Shown here: piece by piece, positions 8,121 through 15,388 of the stretch | How positions within the stretch are numbered: the first letter of the stretch is position 1 | Layout: each line of letters opens with the position of its first letter | Assembly: GCF_021202945.1 (NCBI RefSeq) | Contig: NZ_JAJOYR010000002.1 | Coordinates: 731,815-795,814 of the forward strand | Length of the DNA stretch: 64,000 bases | Source of the DNA: Stenotrophomonas sp. SY1 | GTDB lineage: Bacteria > Pseudomonadota > Gammaproteobacteria > Xanthomonadales > Xanthomonadaceae | Reading direction: 5' to 3' | Position numbers and translations under genes: made by a program | Notes under the pieces: model-generated | What the model was told of the DNA's origin: nothing | Databases searched by the model: none | The model's input: the letters and a program-made list of their open reading frames with translations, nothing else

Positions 8121-9961
8121 CGATGAAATGGCCACGCTTGCTGGCCGGATTTCTGCTGTGGACTGCAGTGGCCACCACGGCATGCGCTGCCACACGTGAA
8201 AGCACATCACTGCAGACCGACATGCAGCAGCTGCTGCGCGAGGAAAGATGGGAAGGCGTCGTCTGGTCGACCGTGGCGGCCGATGGCAGCGTCATCAGCG
8301 GCGCTGCCGGCGTCAGTGACGCCCGCAGCCGCGCGCCGATGTTGGCCTCCAGCCGAGTGCACGTCGGCTCGGTCACCAAGGCGGTGCTGGCCGTTGGCGT
8401 GCTGCATCTGGTCAGCAGCGGCCGGCTGTCGCTGGATGCGCCGGTGAGCGAGGTCGTACCGTCCATCCGTTTCGACAATCCCTGGGAAACCACTCATCCG
8501 GTGCGTGTGCGCCACCTGCTGGAACACACCGCAGGACTGGAAAACCTGAAGCTGTCGCAGTTCTTCAGCCTTCAAGCCACCGCGGATACTCCGTTGGCCA
8601 CAGGCTCGGGAACCGATGCGGGTGCATTGCCGGTGCTGAACCGGCCCGGCAGCCGCTTCAGTTACTCCAATCTCGGCTACACCCTGCTCGGGCAAGTGAT
8701 CGAAGCCGTTACGGCTGAGCGTTACGAAACCTGGATGAACCGCGAAGTGCTCGCGCCCCTGGCCATGCACGACAGCACCTTCGCCTTCACCGCGCAGTCC
8801 GGGCCGTCTGCGGACGCGCGGCTGGCGATGGGGCATTTCGAACAGGCCCATCCCGCACCGGCCGTGCCCACCTACCTGCGCCCGGCCGCCCAGCTGACCA
8901 CCACCGCAGCGGATATGGCGCGCTTTGCCGCGTTTCTGCTCGGCGATGGGACCGTGCATGCGCAGCCATTCATCAGCCCCGAGCTGATGGCAGCGATCAC
9001 CCGGCCAGGTGACACCGAAGCGGCGCGTGCGGGGCTCCCGCTGGGGCATGGATTGGTGCTGGTCGGCCGCGACCGGCACGGCGTGGTCGGCGCCTGCCAT
9101 CCGGGCAACACGGTCGGCTTCTGGGCAATGCTCTGTGTGTTTCCTCAACACCGCAGTGCGTTCTTCGTTGCGACCAACACCGACAACGAAGATGCCGACA
9201 ACGAACGCCTCAATCGTCGTCTGATCGATGCCTTGGCGCTGCCGAAGGCCGCACCAACGCGTGCTTCCCAGCCACTGGAGCACTCGCCTCACGATTGGTC
9301 TGGTTTCTACGTGCGCGCGCCGGCACCCATGCCTGCCATCGCACCCTTGCAGGCACTGACCGATTTCATTCGCGTGGATAGAAGCGGCAACACGCTGCGT
9401 CTTCGCACTTTGTCGAAGGAGGCGCAGTTGCTGCAACCGATGGGAGGCAATCTGTTTCGCGCAGACGGCCGCACCCTGCCCTCGCATGCATTGCTGATCG
9501 GCGATGACGGCAAGCGCGTGCTGAGCGATGGATTGCGCAGCCATGTCCGCGTTCCGAAATGGCAGATCGCTTTGCCGGCGCTGCTGCTGGCGATTGCCTG
9601 CGCCGCGCTTGTCATCCTGCTGGTACTGGGGTTTGCACTCGCACTTCGACGCCGGCTGCATTGGCGGCACCCCGCGTTCGCGCCATTGCTGGCCTGCACG
9701 GCGCTGTTATTGCCGTGGCCGTTCTTCCTTCAACAGTCACTGCTGCGACTCGGCGACAGGACCGTGGCCAGCTCCTTACTCGCTTTGGTGACCTTGGCCC
9801 TCCCATTGGCGCTGCTCGCCGGTGTTGCGTTGGGATTGCGCCAGTGGCGCGACGGGAGTCGCAGCATTCGGGCAGCGACGTTGTGCATTGCCATGTCGCT
9901 ACCCGGTGTCCTGCTGCTGGTGGCGTGGGGATTGCTGCCGCTGCGGTTGTGGTCGCTGTAA
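8117..9961 (+). CDS. Serine hydrolase, beta-lactamase/PBP4*-like, membrane-tethered
   Basis: 614 residues with a signal peptide (1-24). The catalytic domain (25-410) is of the class C beta-lactamase/D-Ala-D-Ala peptidase fold: SxxK is S85-V-T-K88, the YxN motif is Y183-S-N185, and the third motif is H328-P-G330 in place of KTG, common in esterase-like and peptidase-like members. Residues 410-515 are a linker with an extracytoplasmic beta domain. The last 100 residues hold three or four hydrophobic helices. The ATG at 8117 overlaps the kinase stop; the frame is open far upstream, but that part is the kinase gene in another frame. Whether it hydrolyses beta-lactams, peptidoglycan stems or other esters cannot be read. 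Confidence 0.88.
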   Translation: MTMKWPRLLAGFLLWTAVATTACAATRESTSLQTDMQQLLREERWEGVVWSTVAADGSVISGAAGVSDARSRAPMLASSRVHVGSVTKAVLAVGVLHLVSSGRLSLDAPVSEVVPSIRFDNPWETTHPVRVRHLLEHTAGLENLKLSQFFSLQATADTPLATGSGTDAGALPVLNRPGSRFSYSNLGYTLLGQVIEAVTAERYETWMNREVLAPLAMHDSTFAFTAQSGPSADARLAMGHFEQAHPAPAVPTYLRPAAQLTTTAADMARFAAFLLGDGTVHAQPFISPELMAAITRPGDTEAARAGLPLGHGLVLVGRDRHGVVGACHPGNTVGFWAMLCVFPQHRSAFFVATNTDNEDADNERLNRRLIDALALPKAAPTRASQPLEHSPHDWSGFYVRAPAPMPAIAPLQALTDFIRVDRSGNTLRLRTLSKEAQLLQPMGGNLFRADGRTLPSHALLIGDDGKRVLSDGLRSHVRVPKWQIALPALLLAIACAALVILLVLGFALALRRRLHWRHPAFAPLLACTALLLPWPFFLQQSLLRLGDRTVASSLLALVTLALPLALLAGVALGLRQWRDGSRSIRAATLCIAMSLPGVLLLVAWGLLPLRLWSL

Positions 9962-10044
9962 CGCGATCGGGAAACGGGAAATCCTCCGCTTCTCACTGAC
10001 GGAAGAGGCGGGCAGCCCGGACATCCATTCACCGGCGGCCTAAC

Positions 10045-10090
10045 AAAAAAGCCCCCGACGCATCCGGCAAGCCGGAGGCATATCGAGGGC
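10045..10090 (-). terminator. Rho-independent terminator for argD
   Basis: Read on the minus strand, GCCCTCGA pairs with TCGGGGGC around an inner GCCTCCGGCTTGCCGGATGC hairpin, and six T residues follow. It lies 50 bases after the argD stop. A second strong hairpin (GGCCCGGGC / GCCCGGGCC, about 10097-10125) sits between it and the gene. Confidence 0.85.
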
Positions 10091-10139
10091 GGTATTTGGC
10101 CCGGGCGCGCTGCGCCTGCCCGGGCCAAGACGTTGCGGA

Positions 10140-11369
10140 TTACTTGCGCGACGCCATGTACGCGGCAATCGCCTCACGCACGCGCTTGAGGCCTTCGGCG
10201 ACTTCTTCATCGGTGATGTTCAGTGCCGGCACGAAGCGCAGCACGCTGGTGCCGGCCTGCAGGATCAGCACCTGCTTCTCGGCAGCCAGGTCCAGCAGCA
10301 CGCCGATGTCGGCCACGTATTCCGGCTTGAGCACCGCGCCCAGCATCAGGCCCATGCCACGCACCTGCTCGAACACGCCGAACTCTTCGCCAATGGCCTC
10401 CAGCCCGGCCTTCAACGCAGCCGACTGACGCATCACGTTGGCCTTGATCTCATCGGAGGACAGCTTGCGCAGCGCCACGCGGGCGACCGCTGCGGCCAGC
10501 GGGTTGCCACCGAAGGTGCTGCCGTGGGCGCCCACGCCCATCACGTCGGCCACCTTCGGGCCAGCCAGCATGGCGCCGATCGGGAAACCACCGCCCAATG
10601 CCTTGGCCAGGGTGACGATGTCCGGGGTGACGCCCCAGCTCCAGTGCGAGAACAGCTCGCCGGTACGGCCCATGCCGACCTGGATTTCGTCCAGCACCAG
10701 CAGCGCGTCGTGCTGGTCGCACAACTCACGGGCACGGCGCATGAACTCGGCGCTGGCCGGCATCACACCGCCCTCGCCCTGCACCGGCTCGAACATCACC
10801 GCAGCCACGTCGCCGCCGGCCATCGCCGCTTCCAGCGCGGCCACGTCGTTGAAATCGACATAACGGAAGCCACCGGGCAGCGGCTCGTAGCCTTCCTGGT
10901 ACTTGGGCTGGGCGGTGGCGGTCACCGTGGCCAGCGTGCGGCCGTGGAAGCTGCCGCGGAAGGTGACGATGAAGCGCTTCTCCGGGCCGCGATCCTGCGT
11001 GCTGGCCCACTTGCGCACCAGCTTGATGGCCACTTCATTGGCCTCGGCACCGGAATTGCACAGGAACACGCGCTTGGCGAAGCGCGAGGCATCCACCAGT
11101 TCCTGTGCCAGGTGCAGCGGCGGTTCGCTGTAGAACATGTTGCTGGTGTGCCACAGCTTCTCGGCCTGTTCGAACAGCGCGGCCTTCAGGTCCGGGTTGT
11201 TGTGGCCCAGGCCACATACCGCGATGCCGGCGGCCAGATCGATGAACTCACGCCCCTGCGTGTCCCACACACGGGCACCCTGGCCGCGTTCCAGCACCAG
11301 CTGGCGCGGGCGGTACACCGGCAGGTAGTAATTGGACAGGGACAACAGCGGGTCAGCGACGGCGGTCAT
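10140..11369 (-). CDS. argD: Acetylornithine aminotransferase (class III PLP aminotransferase)
   Basis: 409 residues. The PLP lysine is K256 in LAKALGGGFPIGA; LCNSGAEANE (103-112) is the phosphate-binding loop, and MFEPVQGEGG (192-201) and LDEIQ (226-230) are typical of ornithine-type aminotransferases. It would convert N-acetylglutamate semialdehyde to N-acetylornithine in arginine synthesis (and possibly the succinyl analogue in lysine or arginine metabolism). The start at 11369 (MTAVADPLLSLSNYYLP) fits the family; the longer frame up to 11633 runs into the neighbouring channel gene. No other arginine genes are near. Confidence 0.9.
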   Translation of the reverse strand: MTAVADPLLSLSNYYLPVYRPRQLVLERGQGARVWDTQGREFIDLAAGIAVCGLGHNNPDLKAALFEQAEKLWHTSNMFYSEPPLHLAQELVDASRFAKRVFLCNSGAEANEVAIKLVRKWASTQDRGPEKRFIVTFRGSFHGRTLATVTATAQPKYQEGYEPLPGGFRYVDFNDVAALEAAMAGGDVAAVMFEPVQGEGGVMPASAEFMRRARELCDQHDALLVLDEIQVGMGRTGELFSHWSWGVTPDIVTLAKALGGGFPIGAMLAGPKVADVMGVGAHGSTFGGNPLAAAVARVALRKLSSDEIKANVMRQSAALKAGLEAIGEEFGVFEQVRGMGLMLGAVLKPEYVADIGVLLDLAAEKQVLILQAGTSVLRFVPALNITDEEVAEGLKRVREAIAAYMASRK

Positions 11370-11439
11370 GGCATTCCGGTGGGATGGGTGTGAAAGGCGC
11401 ATTGTCCCCCATTCCACCGGCTGCGGCACAATGCCGCCC

Positions 11440-12303
11440 ATGCGACTTTTCACTGCCCCCCAACTGAACCCCGCCAGCGAAACCGGCTGGCGCCGGCGCT
11501 GGTTCGACATCATCCACCGCACCGACACCCCGCCCTCGCGCCGCTTCGACCTGCTGCTGGTCTGGGCCATCCTCGCCAGCGTGCTGGTGGTGATGGTGGA
11601 CAGCGTGCAGCGCATCCATGCGTCCTGGGCCACCGGCTTCTACATCGTCGAATGGGGCTTCACCCTGCTGTTCACCGCTGAGTACGTGCTGCGCCTGCTG
11701 GTGGTACGGCGCCCGCTGCGTTATGCCTTCAGCATCTGGGGCATCATCGACCTGCTGGCCATCCTGCCGTCGTACATATCTTTCTTCATCCCCGGCACGC
11801 AGAGCCTGCTGGTGGTGCGCGTGCTGCGCCTGCTGCGGGTGTTCCGCATCCTCAAGCTGACCCGCTACATCGAAGAAAGCGGCGTGCTGATGCAGGCGCT
11901 GTGGCGCAGCCGCCGCAAGATCCTGCTGTTCCTGTCGATGGTGGTGACCATCGCCATCATCGCCGGCGCGCTGATGTACGTGATCGAAGGGCCGGAATAC
12001 GGCTTCAGTAATATTCCGACCAGCATGTACTGGGCGGTGGTGACGATGGCCACGGTGGGCTTCGGCGACATCGTCCCGCACACCACGCTTGGCCGCTTCA
12101 TCACCTCGGCACTGATCCTGATCGGCTACAGCATCCTGGCGGTGCCTACCGGCATCTACACCGCCGAACTGGCCGGCAACATGCTGCGCGAGCAACGCCA
12201 TGACACGCGCGGCTGCATTGTCTGCGGCCACGAAGGCCACGAGGCCAAGGCGCATTTCTGCAATCGCTGCGGGCATGAACTGCCCGAACATATTGATCCC
12301 TGA
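11440..12303 (+). CDS. Voltage-gated-type potassium channel with C-terminal zinc ribbon
   Basis: 287 residues, six transmembrane segments. S4 is arginine-rich (VVRVLRLLRVFRILKLTRY, about 122-140). The pore helix and selectivity filter read TMATVGFGD, a canonical K+ filter, followed by the S6 helix. The last 30 residues hold two paired cysteine motifs (CIVCGHEGHE and FCNRCGHEL), a zinc-ribbon-like tail absent from standard Kv channels. ATG 11440 (MRLFTAPQ) is preferred; an ATG nine bases earlier is possible. It is divergent from argD with about 70 bases between the starts. Confidence 0.9.
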   Translation: MRLFTAPQLNPASETGWRRRWFDIIHRTDTPPSRRFDLLLVWAILASVLVVMVDSVQRIHASWATGFYIVEWGFTLLFTAEYVLRLLVVRRPLRYAFSIWGIIDLLAILPSYISFFIPGTQSLLVVRVLRLLRVFRILKLTRYIEESGVLMQALWRSRRKILLFLSMVVTIAIIAGALMYVIEGPEYGFSNIPTSMYWAVVTMATVGFGDIVPHTTLGRFITSALILIGYSILAVPTGIYTAELAGNMLREQRHDTRGCIVCGHEGHEAKAHFCNRCGHELPEHIDP

Positions 12304-12312
12304 GCGGCAGCC

Positions 12313-12412
12313 GCAGGAGCGGCGTCAGCCGCGAAGCGCGAACATGCTCCGTCGCGGGAACACCGCCCGCGACCTGCACGTTTACCGGCTTCGCGGCCAA
12401 GGCCGCTCCTAC
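12313..12412. repeat. Inverted pair of GTAGGAGC-type REPs
   Basis: One copy at 12313-12337 (starting GCAGGAGCGGCGTCAGCCGC) and an inverted copy at 12388-12412 ending GGCCGCTCCTAC. They fill the gap between the convergent channel and SDR genes. Confidence 0.85.
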
Positions 12413-12422
12413 GGCATCGGGT

Positions 12423-13241
12423 TCAATCCAGGAACAAATCCGGCAGCAGCGCCCGCGACGGGTCCATCGCATAGCCGGACAGGTCAGTCACACCGGCTTC
12501 GGCCAGCACTTCATCATCGATCAGGAACTTGCCGCTGAAGCCGGCGGCCGGGCGCGTCAGCACAGCATGCGCGGCATCGGCCATGATTTCCGGACGACGG
12601 CAGCCGGCCACGTCCACGCCGGGAATCATGTTGATCGCATCGGTGGCGATCACCGTGCGCGGCCACAGCGCATTGACCGCAACGCCCTGCGGGCCGAATT
12701 CACCGGCCAGGCCCAGGGTGACGAAGCTCATGCCCATCTTGGCCAGCGTGTAGCCGGTGTGCGGTGCCCACCACTTCGGGTCCAGGCTCGGCGGCGGTGC
12801 CAGCGTCAGGATGTGCGGATTGGGGGCCTGCAGCAGGTGCGGCAGGCAGGCCTGCGCGCACAGGAAGCTGCCACGCGAATTGACCTGCTGCATCAGGTCG
12901 AAACGCTTCATCGGCGTGTCCAGCGCGCCACGCAGCCAGATCGCCGAGGCGTTGTTGACCAGGATGTCGATGCCACCGAAGGCGTCGACCGTGGCTGCCA
13001 CGGCCGCATTGACCTGGTCTTCCTCACGGATGTCGCACTTCAGTGCCAGGCCCTGGCCGCCGGCGGCGTTCACCGCTTCGGCCGCGCTGTGGATGGTGCC
13101 CGGCAACTTGGGGTTGGGCACCGACGACTTGGCCGCGATGGCCACGTTGGCACCATCACGCGCCGCGCGCAGTGCGATGGCCAGGCCGATGCCACGCGAG
13201 GCGCCGGTGATGAAAAGTGTCTTGCCCTGCAAGCTGCCCAT
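12423..13241 (-). CDS. Short-chain dehydrogenase/reductase, HSDL2-like
   Basis: 272 residues with a Rossmann fold: the cofactor loop is TGASRGIG (12-19), NNAS is at 96-99, and the catalytic pair is Y164 and K168 in HTGYTLAK. The sequence resembles hydroxysteroid dehydrogenase-like protein 2 (PKWWAPHTGYTLAKMGMS). The serine that usually sits in the SPP segment of that group is alanine here (LAPPPSL, 147-153), so the catalytic triad is not complete in its standard form. Substrate unknown; lipid or fatty-acyl oxidoreduction is the family tendency. It is divergent from a lipoprotein gene. Confidence 0.85.
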   Translation of the reverse strand: MGSLQGKTLFITGASRGIGLAIALRAARDGANVAIAAKSSVPNPKLPGTIHSAAEAVNAAGGQGLALKCDIREEDQVNAAVAATVDAFGGIDILVNNASAIWLRGALDTPMKRFDLMQQVNSRGSFLCAQACLPHLLQAPNPHILTLAPPPSLDPKWWAPHTGYTLAKMGMSFVTLGLAGEFGPQGVAVNALWPRTVIATDAINMIPGVDVAGCRRPEIMADAAHAVLTRPAAGFSGKFLIDDEVLAEAGVTDLSGYAMDPSRALLPDLFLD

Positions 13242-13352
13242 ATCCGTACCGATGGTTGGAAACAGCCGGCATTATGCCGGTGCGCCTCGACACTTTCCGT
13301 TCATGCGCATTGCCGATACTGGTCGTCGCTTTCCTCCCCCCAGGACCCGACG

Positions 13353-14030
13353 ATGAACCCGCTGTACCGTACTGCCCCCCTGTTGCTCGCCCTTTCGCTC
13401 GGCGCCTGCGACAAACCCCAGCCACCCGTGCAGCCGGCAACGCCCCACAAGGACGTCACCGCGCAGACCACCGGGCTGGGCGAGGCAGCGGTCAAACTCG
13501 ATGCCAAGGCGGTATGGCAGGGCTCCCTCGACACCTGCCGCAGCGCCGCTTCTGCGGCCGATGTGTGCCTGGTCCAGACCCTGCGCGCCGGTGGCGCTTC
13601 ACCGGCGGCCATCAGTGCCGCACGCAAGCTGTCCGCACAGGGCAAGCCCGGCTATGTGAGTGGGTGGCAGAGCGTTGAAGGCGTTGGCGTAGCCCTGTTG
13701 GAGTTCCCGTTCCGCGCCAATACCAACCAGGGCACCTGGCTGGTGGATGCGGCCGGCAGGACCATCGACGTGGATGAAGATGTGCTTGATGAAGGCATCC
13801 GCAACTCGCCCGAGTACAAGGCATTCATCGACAAGCACCCGGACACCAGCCCGTTCGCACCGGCCCAGGCCAGCGGCAGCGAAGTCCTGGCCGATGGCGG
13901 CGTGCGCCTGCGTTACACCACCCCACTGCGCAGCTGCCATGCCTGTGCCGAGGAGGGCAAGGTGACTGTCGGTTACGACTTCGACGCCAAACGCAATTTC
14001 ATTGGCAAGCAGTTGGTGGAGCTGCGCTGA
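13353..14030 (+). CDS. Predicted lipoprotein of unknown function
   Basis: 225 residues. A lipoprotein signal ends in LSLGAC with the cysteine at about residue 19, so the mature protein is membrane-anchored and extracytoplasmic. The region after the lipobox is proline-rich for about 20 residues, then follows a globular domain with several cysteines (DTCRSAASAADVCLV and RSCHACAEEG near the end), which may form disulfides. I do not recognise the family with certainty. ATG 13353 is the only start that gives the signal; the longer upstream frame overlaps the SDR gene on the other strand. Confidence 0.75.
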   Translation: MNPLYRTAPLLLALSLGACDKPQPPVQPATPHKDVTAQTTGLGEAAVKLDAKAVWQGSLDTCRSAASAADVCLVQTLRAGGASPAAISAARKLSAQGKPGYVSGWQSVEGVGVALLEFPFRANTNQGTWLVDAAGRTIDVDEDVLDEGIRNSPEYKAFIDKHPDTSPFAPAQASGSEVLADGGVRLRYTTPLRSCHACAEEGKVTVGYDFDAKRNFIGKQLVELR

Positions 14031-14054
14031 AGCCGTGCCTCGGCGGGCGCTGCC

Positions 14055-14600
14055 TCAGCACCCGCCGGTTGACGCGGCAAGGTCACGCGCGTAGCGCTCC
14101 AGCAGGCGCGGCACGATCATCCGATGCAGCGGCGCGACCGGCAGCATGTACAGCCGGCCGAATGGACGATGCAGATGCACCACGGTTGCCAGCGTCAGTT
14201 CACGGCCTGCCGGATCCGACCCGAGCTGCAATGACAGATCCACGCGCAGGTGACGGTCGCTGTCACCCAGCACGATGCCGTCGGTGCTCTGTTCGCCCAA
14301 GGTAAAGATGCCCAACCGCTGCCCCACTGCCAGTTCCGCCGGCGCCAGCGCCGGCACGCTGCGGATCGCTCCCAGGTCCTTCATCCCAAGCAGGCGCATG
14401 CCGGCATTGCGCACGCGCATCAGGCCGTCGAACCAGCCCGGCACCTGGCCAGCGATGTCCAGGTAGGCCTGCAGCGCGCTTTGTGGCCGGCCAGGCAGGA
14501 CGATCCGCGCGGCATGGGCGAAATGGCTGCCCGCCAGCCGCGAATGGAGCAGGTCACCGGGCGCGATCGCAACCGTATGCGCCCGCTCACGGTCGCTCAC
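14055..14600 (-). CDS. DUF2867-like protein
   Basis: 181 residues. The GTG start at 14600 overlaps the stop of the kinase-like gene (GTGA), so the two are translationally coupled. The sequence (HFAHAARIVLPGRPQSALQ, later LHRPFGRLYMLPVAPLHRMIVP) fits the DUF2867 group, a cytosolic family of unknown function with a fold like lipid-binding START domains. The longer frame to 14834 is a shadow of the kinase gene. No catalytic residues can be named. Confidence 0.75.
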   Translation of the reverse strand: MSDRERAHTVAIAPGDLLHSRLAGSHFAHAARIVLPGRPQSALQAYLDIAGQVPGWFDGLMRVRNAGMRLLGMKDLGAIRSVPALAPAELAVGQRLGIFTLGEQSTDGIVLGDSDRHLRVDLSLQLGSDPAGRELTLATVVHLHRPFGRLYMLPVAPLHRMIVPRLLERYARDLAASTGGC

Positions 14601-15262
14601 GGCTTGGGCCCCTGCCCTTCGTTGTCTTCCCAATGCAGGATGCGCCGGGTGACGAAGCGGTAGACCGGCTTGCCGGTGGCGAACCACAGCTCGCGCACCC
14701 AGGAATGACGCTTGAGCACGCGCAGCTCCACCGGGGTCAGCGCCTGCCGGCAATACATGCGCTTGTGCTTGAGCAGGTGGCGCAGGTCCTCGCGCGCCAG
14801 CAGCCGCATCCAGCGCGAGCGCGGGTTGCCGCACACCGCCAGCTGGAAATCGATCAGCGCCGGCGAGCCGTCTTCACGCACCAGCCAGTTGGCTTCCTTG
14901 GCCAGGTCGTTGTGGGCGATGCCGTGCCGGTGCACCCGCTGCAACAGCCGACGCGCGGCACGGAAGTAAGCCACGTCCCCGTGCGGCGGCCGTTGGTACA
15001 TGGCCGCGCCCTCCATGTAGCTGCGGTCCAGCCAGCGGCCGTCCCAGGCCAGCAGGCGCGGGGTGGCCTCCATCCCATCGAGCTTGGCCAATGCACGCGC
15101 CTCGCGCCTGGCCAGCCACCAGGCCGGCAGCCGCAGCCACAGCGGCGTTGCGCCCAGGTCGCGGCGTACGAACCGGCCGTGCTCGCCATCGACCAGCAGA
15201 ATGCGCCCGAAGCTGTCGGCCTTCAGCGCGGTGAAGGCGCCTGGAGTGGAGGGTTGTTTCAT
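14597..15262 (-). CDS. RIO-like/lipopolysaccharide-kinase-like protein kinase
   Basis: 221 residues. The catalytic loop is HNDLAKEANWL with D119 and N125, and the metal-binding motif is DFQ (D138) in LIDFQLAV, as in small RIO1-like and Kdo/heptose-kinase-like bacterial kinases. The N-lobe is short: RFVRRDLG may supply the usual lysine position by arginine, and E54 is a candidate for the helix C glutamate. The substrate could be a protein or a sugar of lipopolysaccharide; sequence does not decide. It forms a two-gene unit with the DUF2867-like gene and is divergent from the DedA fusion. Confidence 0.8.
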   Translation of the reverse strand: MKQPSTPGAFTALKADSFGRILLVDGEHGRFVRRDLGATPLWLRLPAWWLARREARALAKLDGMEATPRLLAWDGRWLDRSYMEGAAMYQRPPHGDVAYFRAARRLLQRVHRHGIAHNDLAKEANWLVREDGSPALIDFQLAVCGNPRSRWMRLLAREDLRHLLKHKRMYCRQALTPVELRVLKRHSWVRELWFATGKPVYRFVTRRILHWEDNEGQGPKP

Positions 15263-15388
15263 CCGCGCATTCTAGTCGGCACGGCCTTCTTCATTGAGCA
15301 TCACCACAGCTAAACGGCGTTGGCGCGAGCCTATTGAACCCATCGTCAGGGTTCCGGTCTGACAAAGCCCTGCCCCTATAATCGGCCG

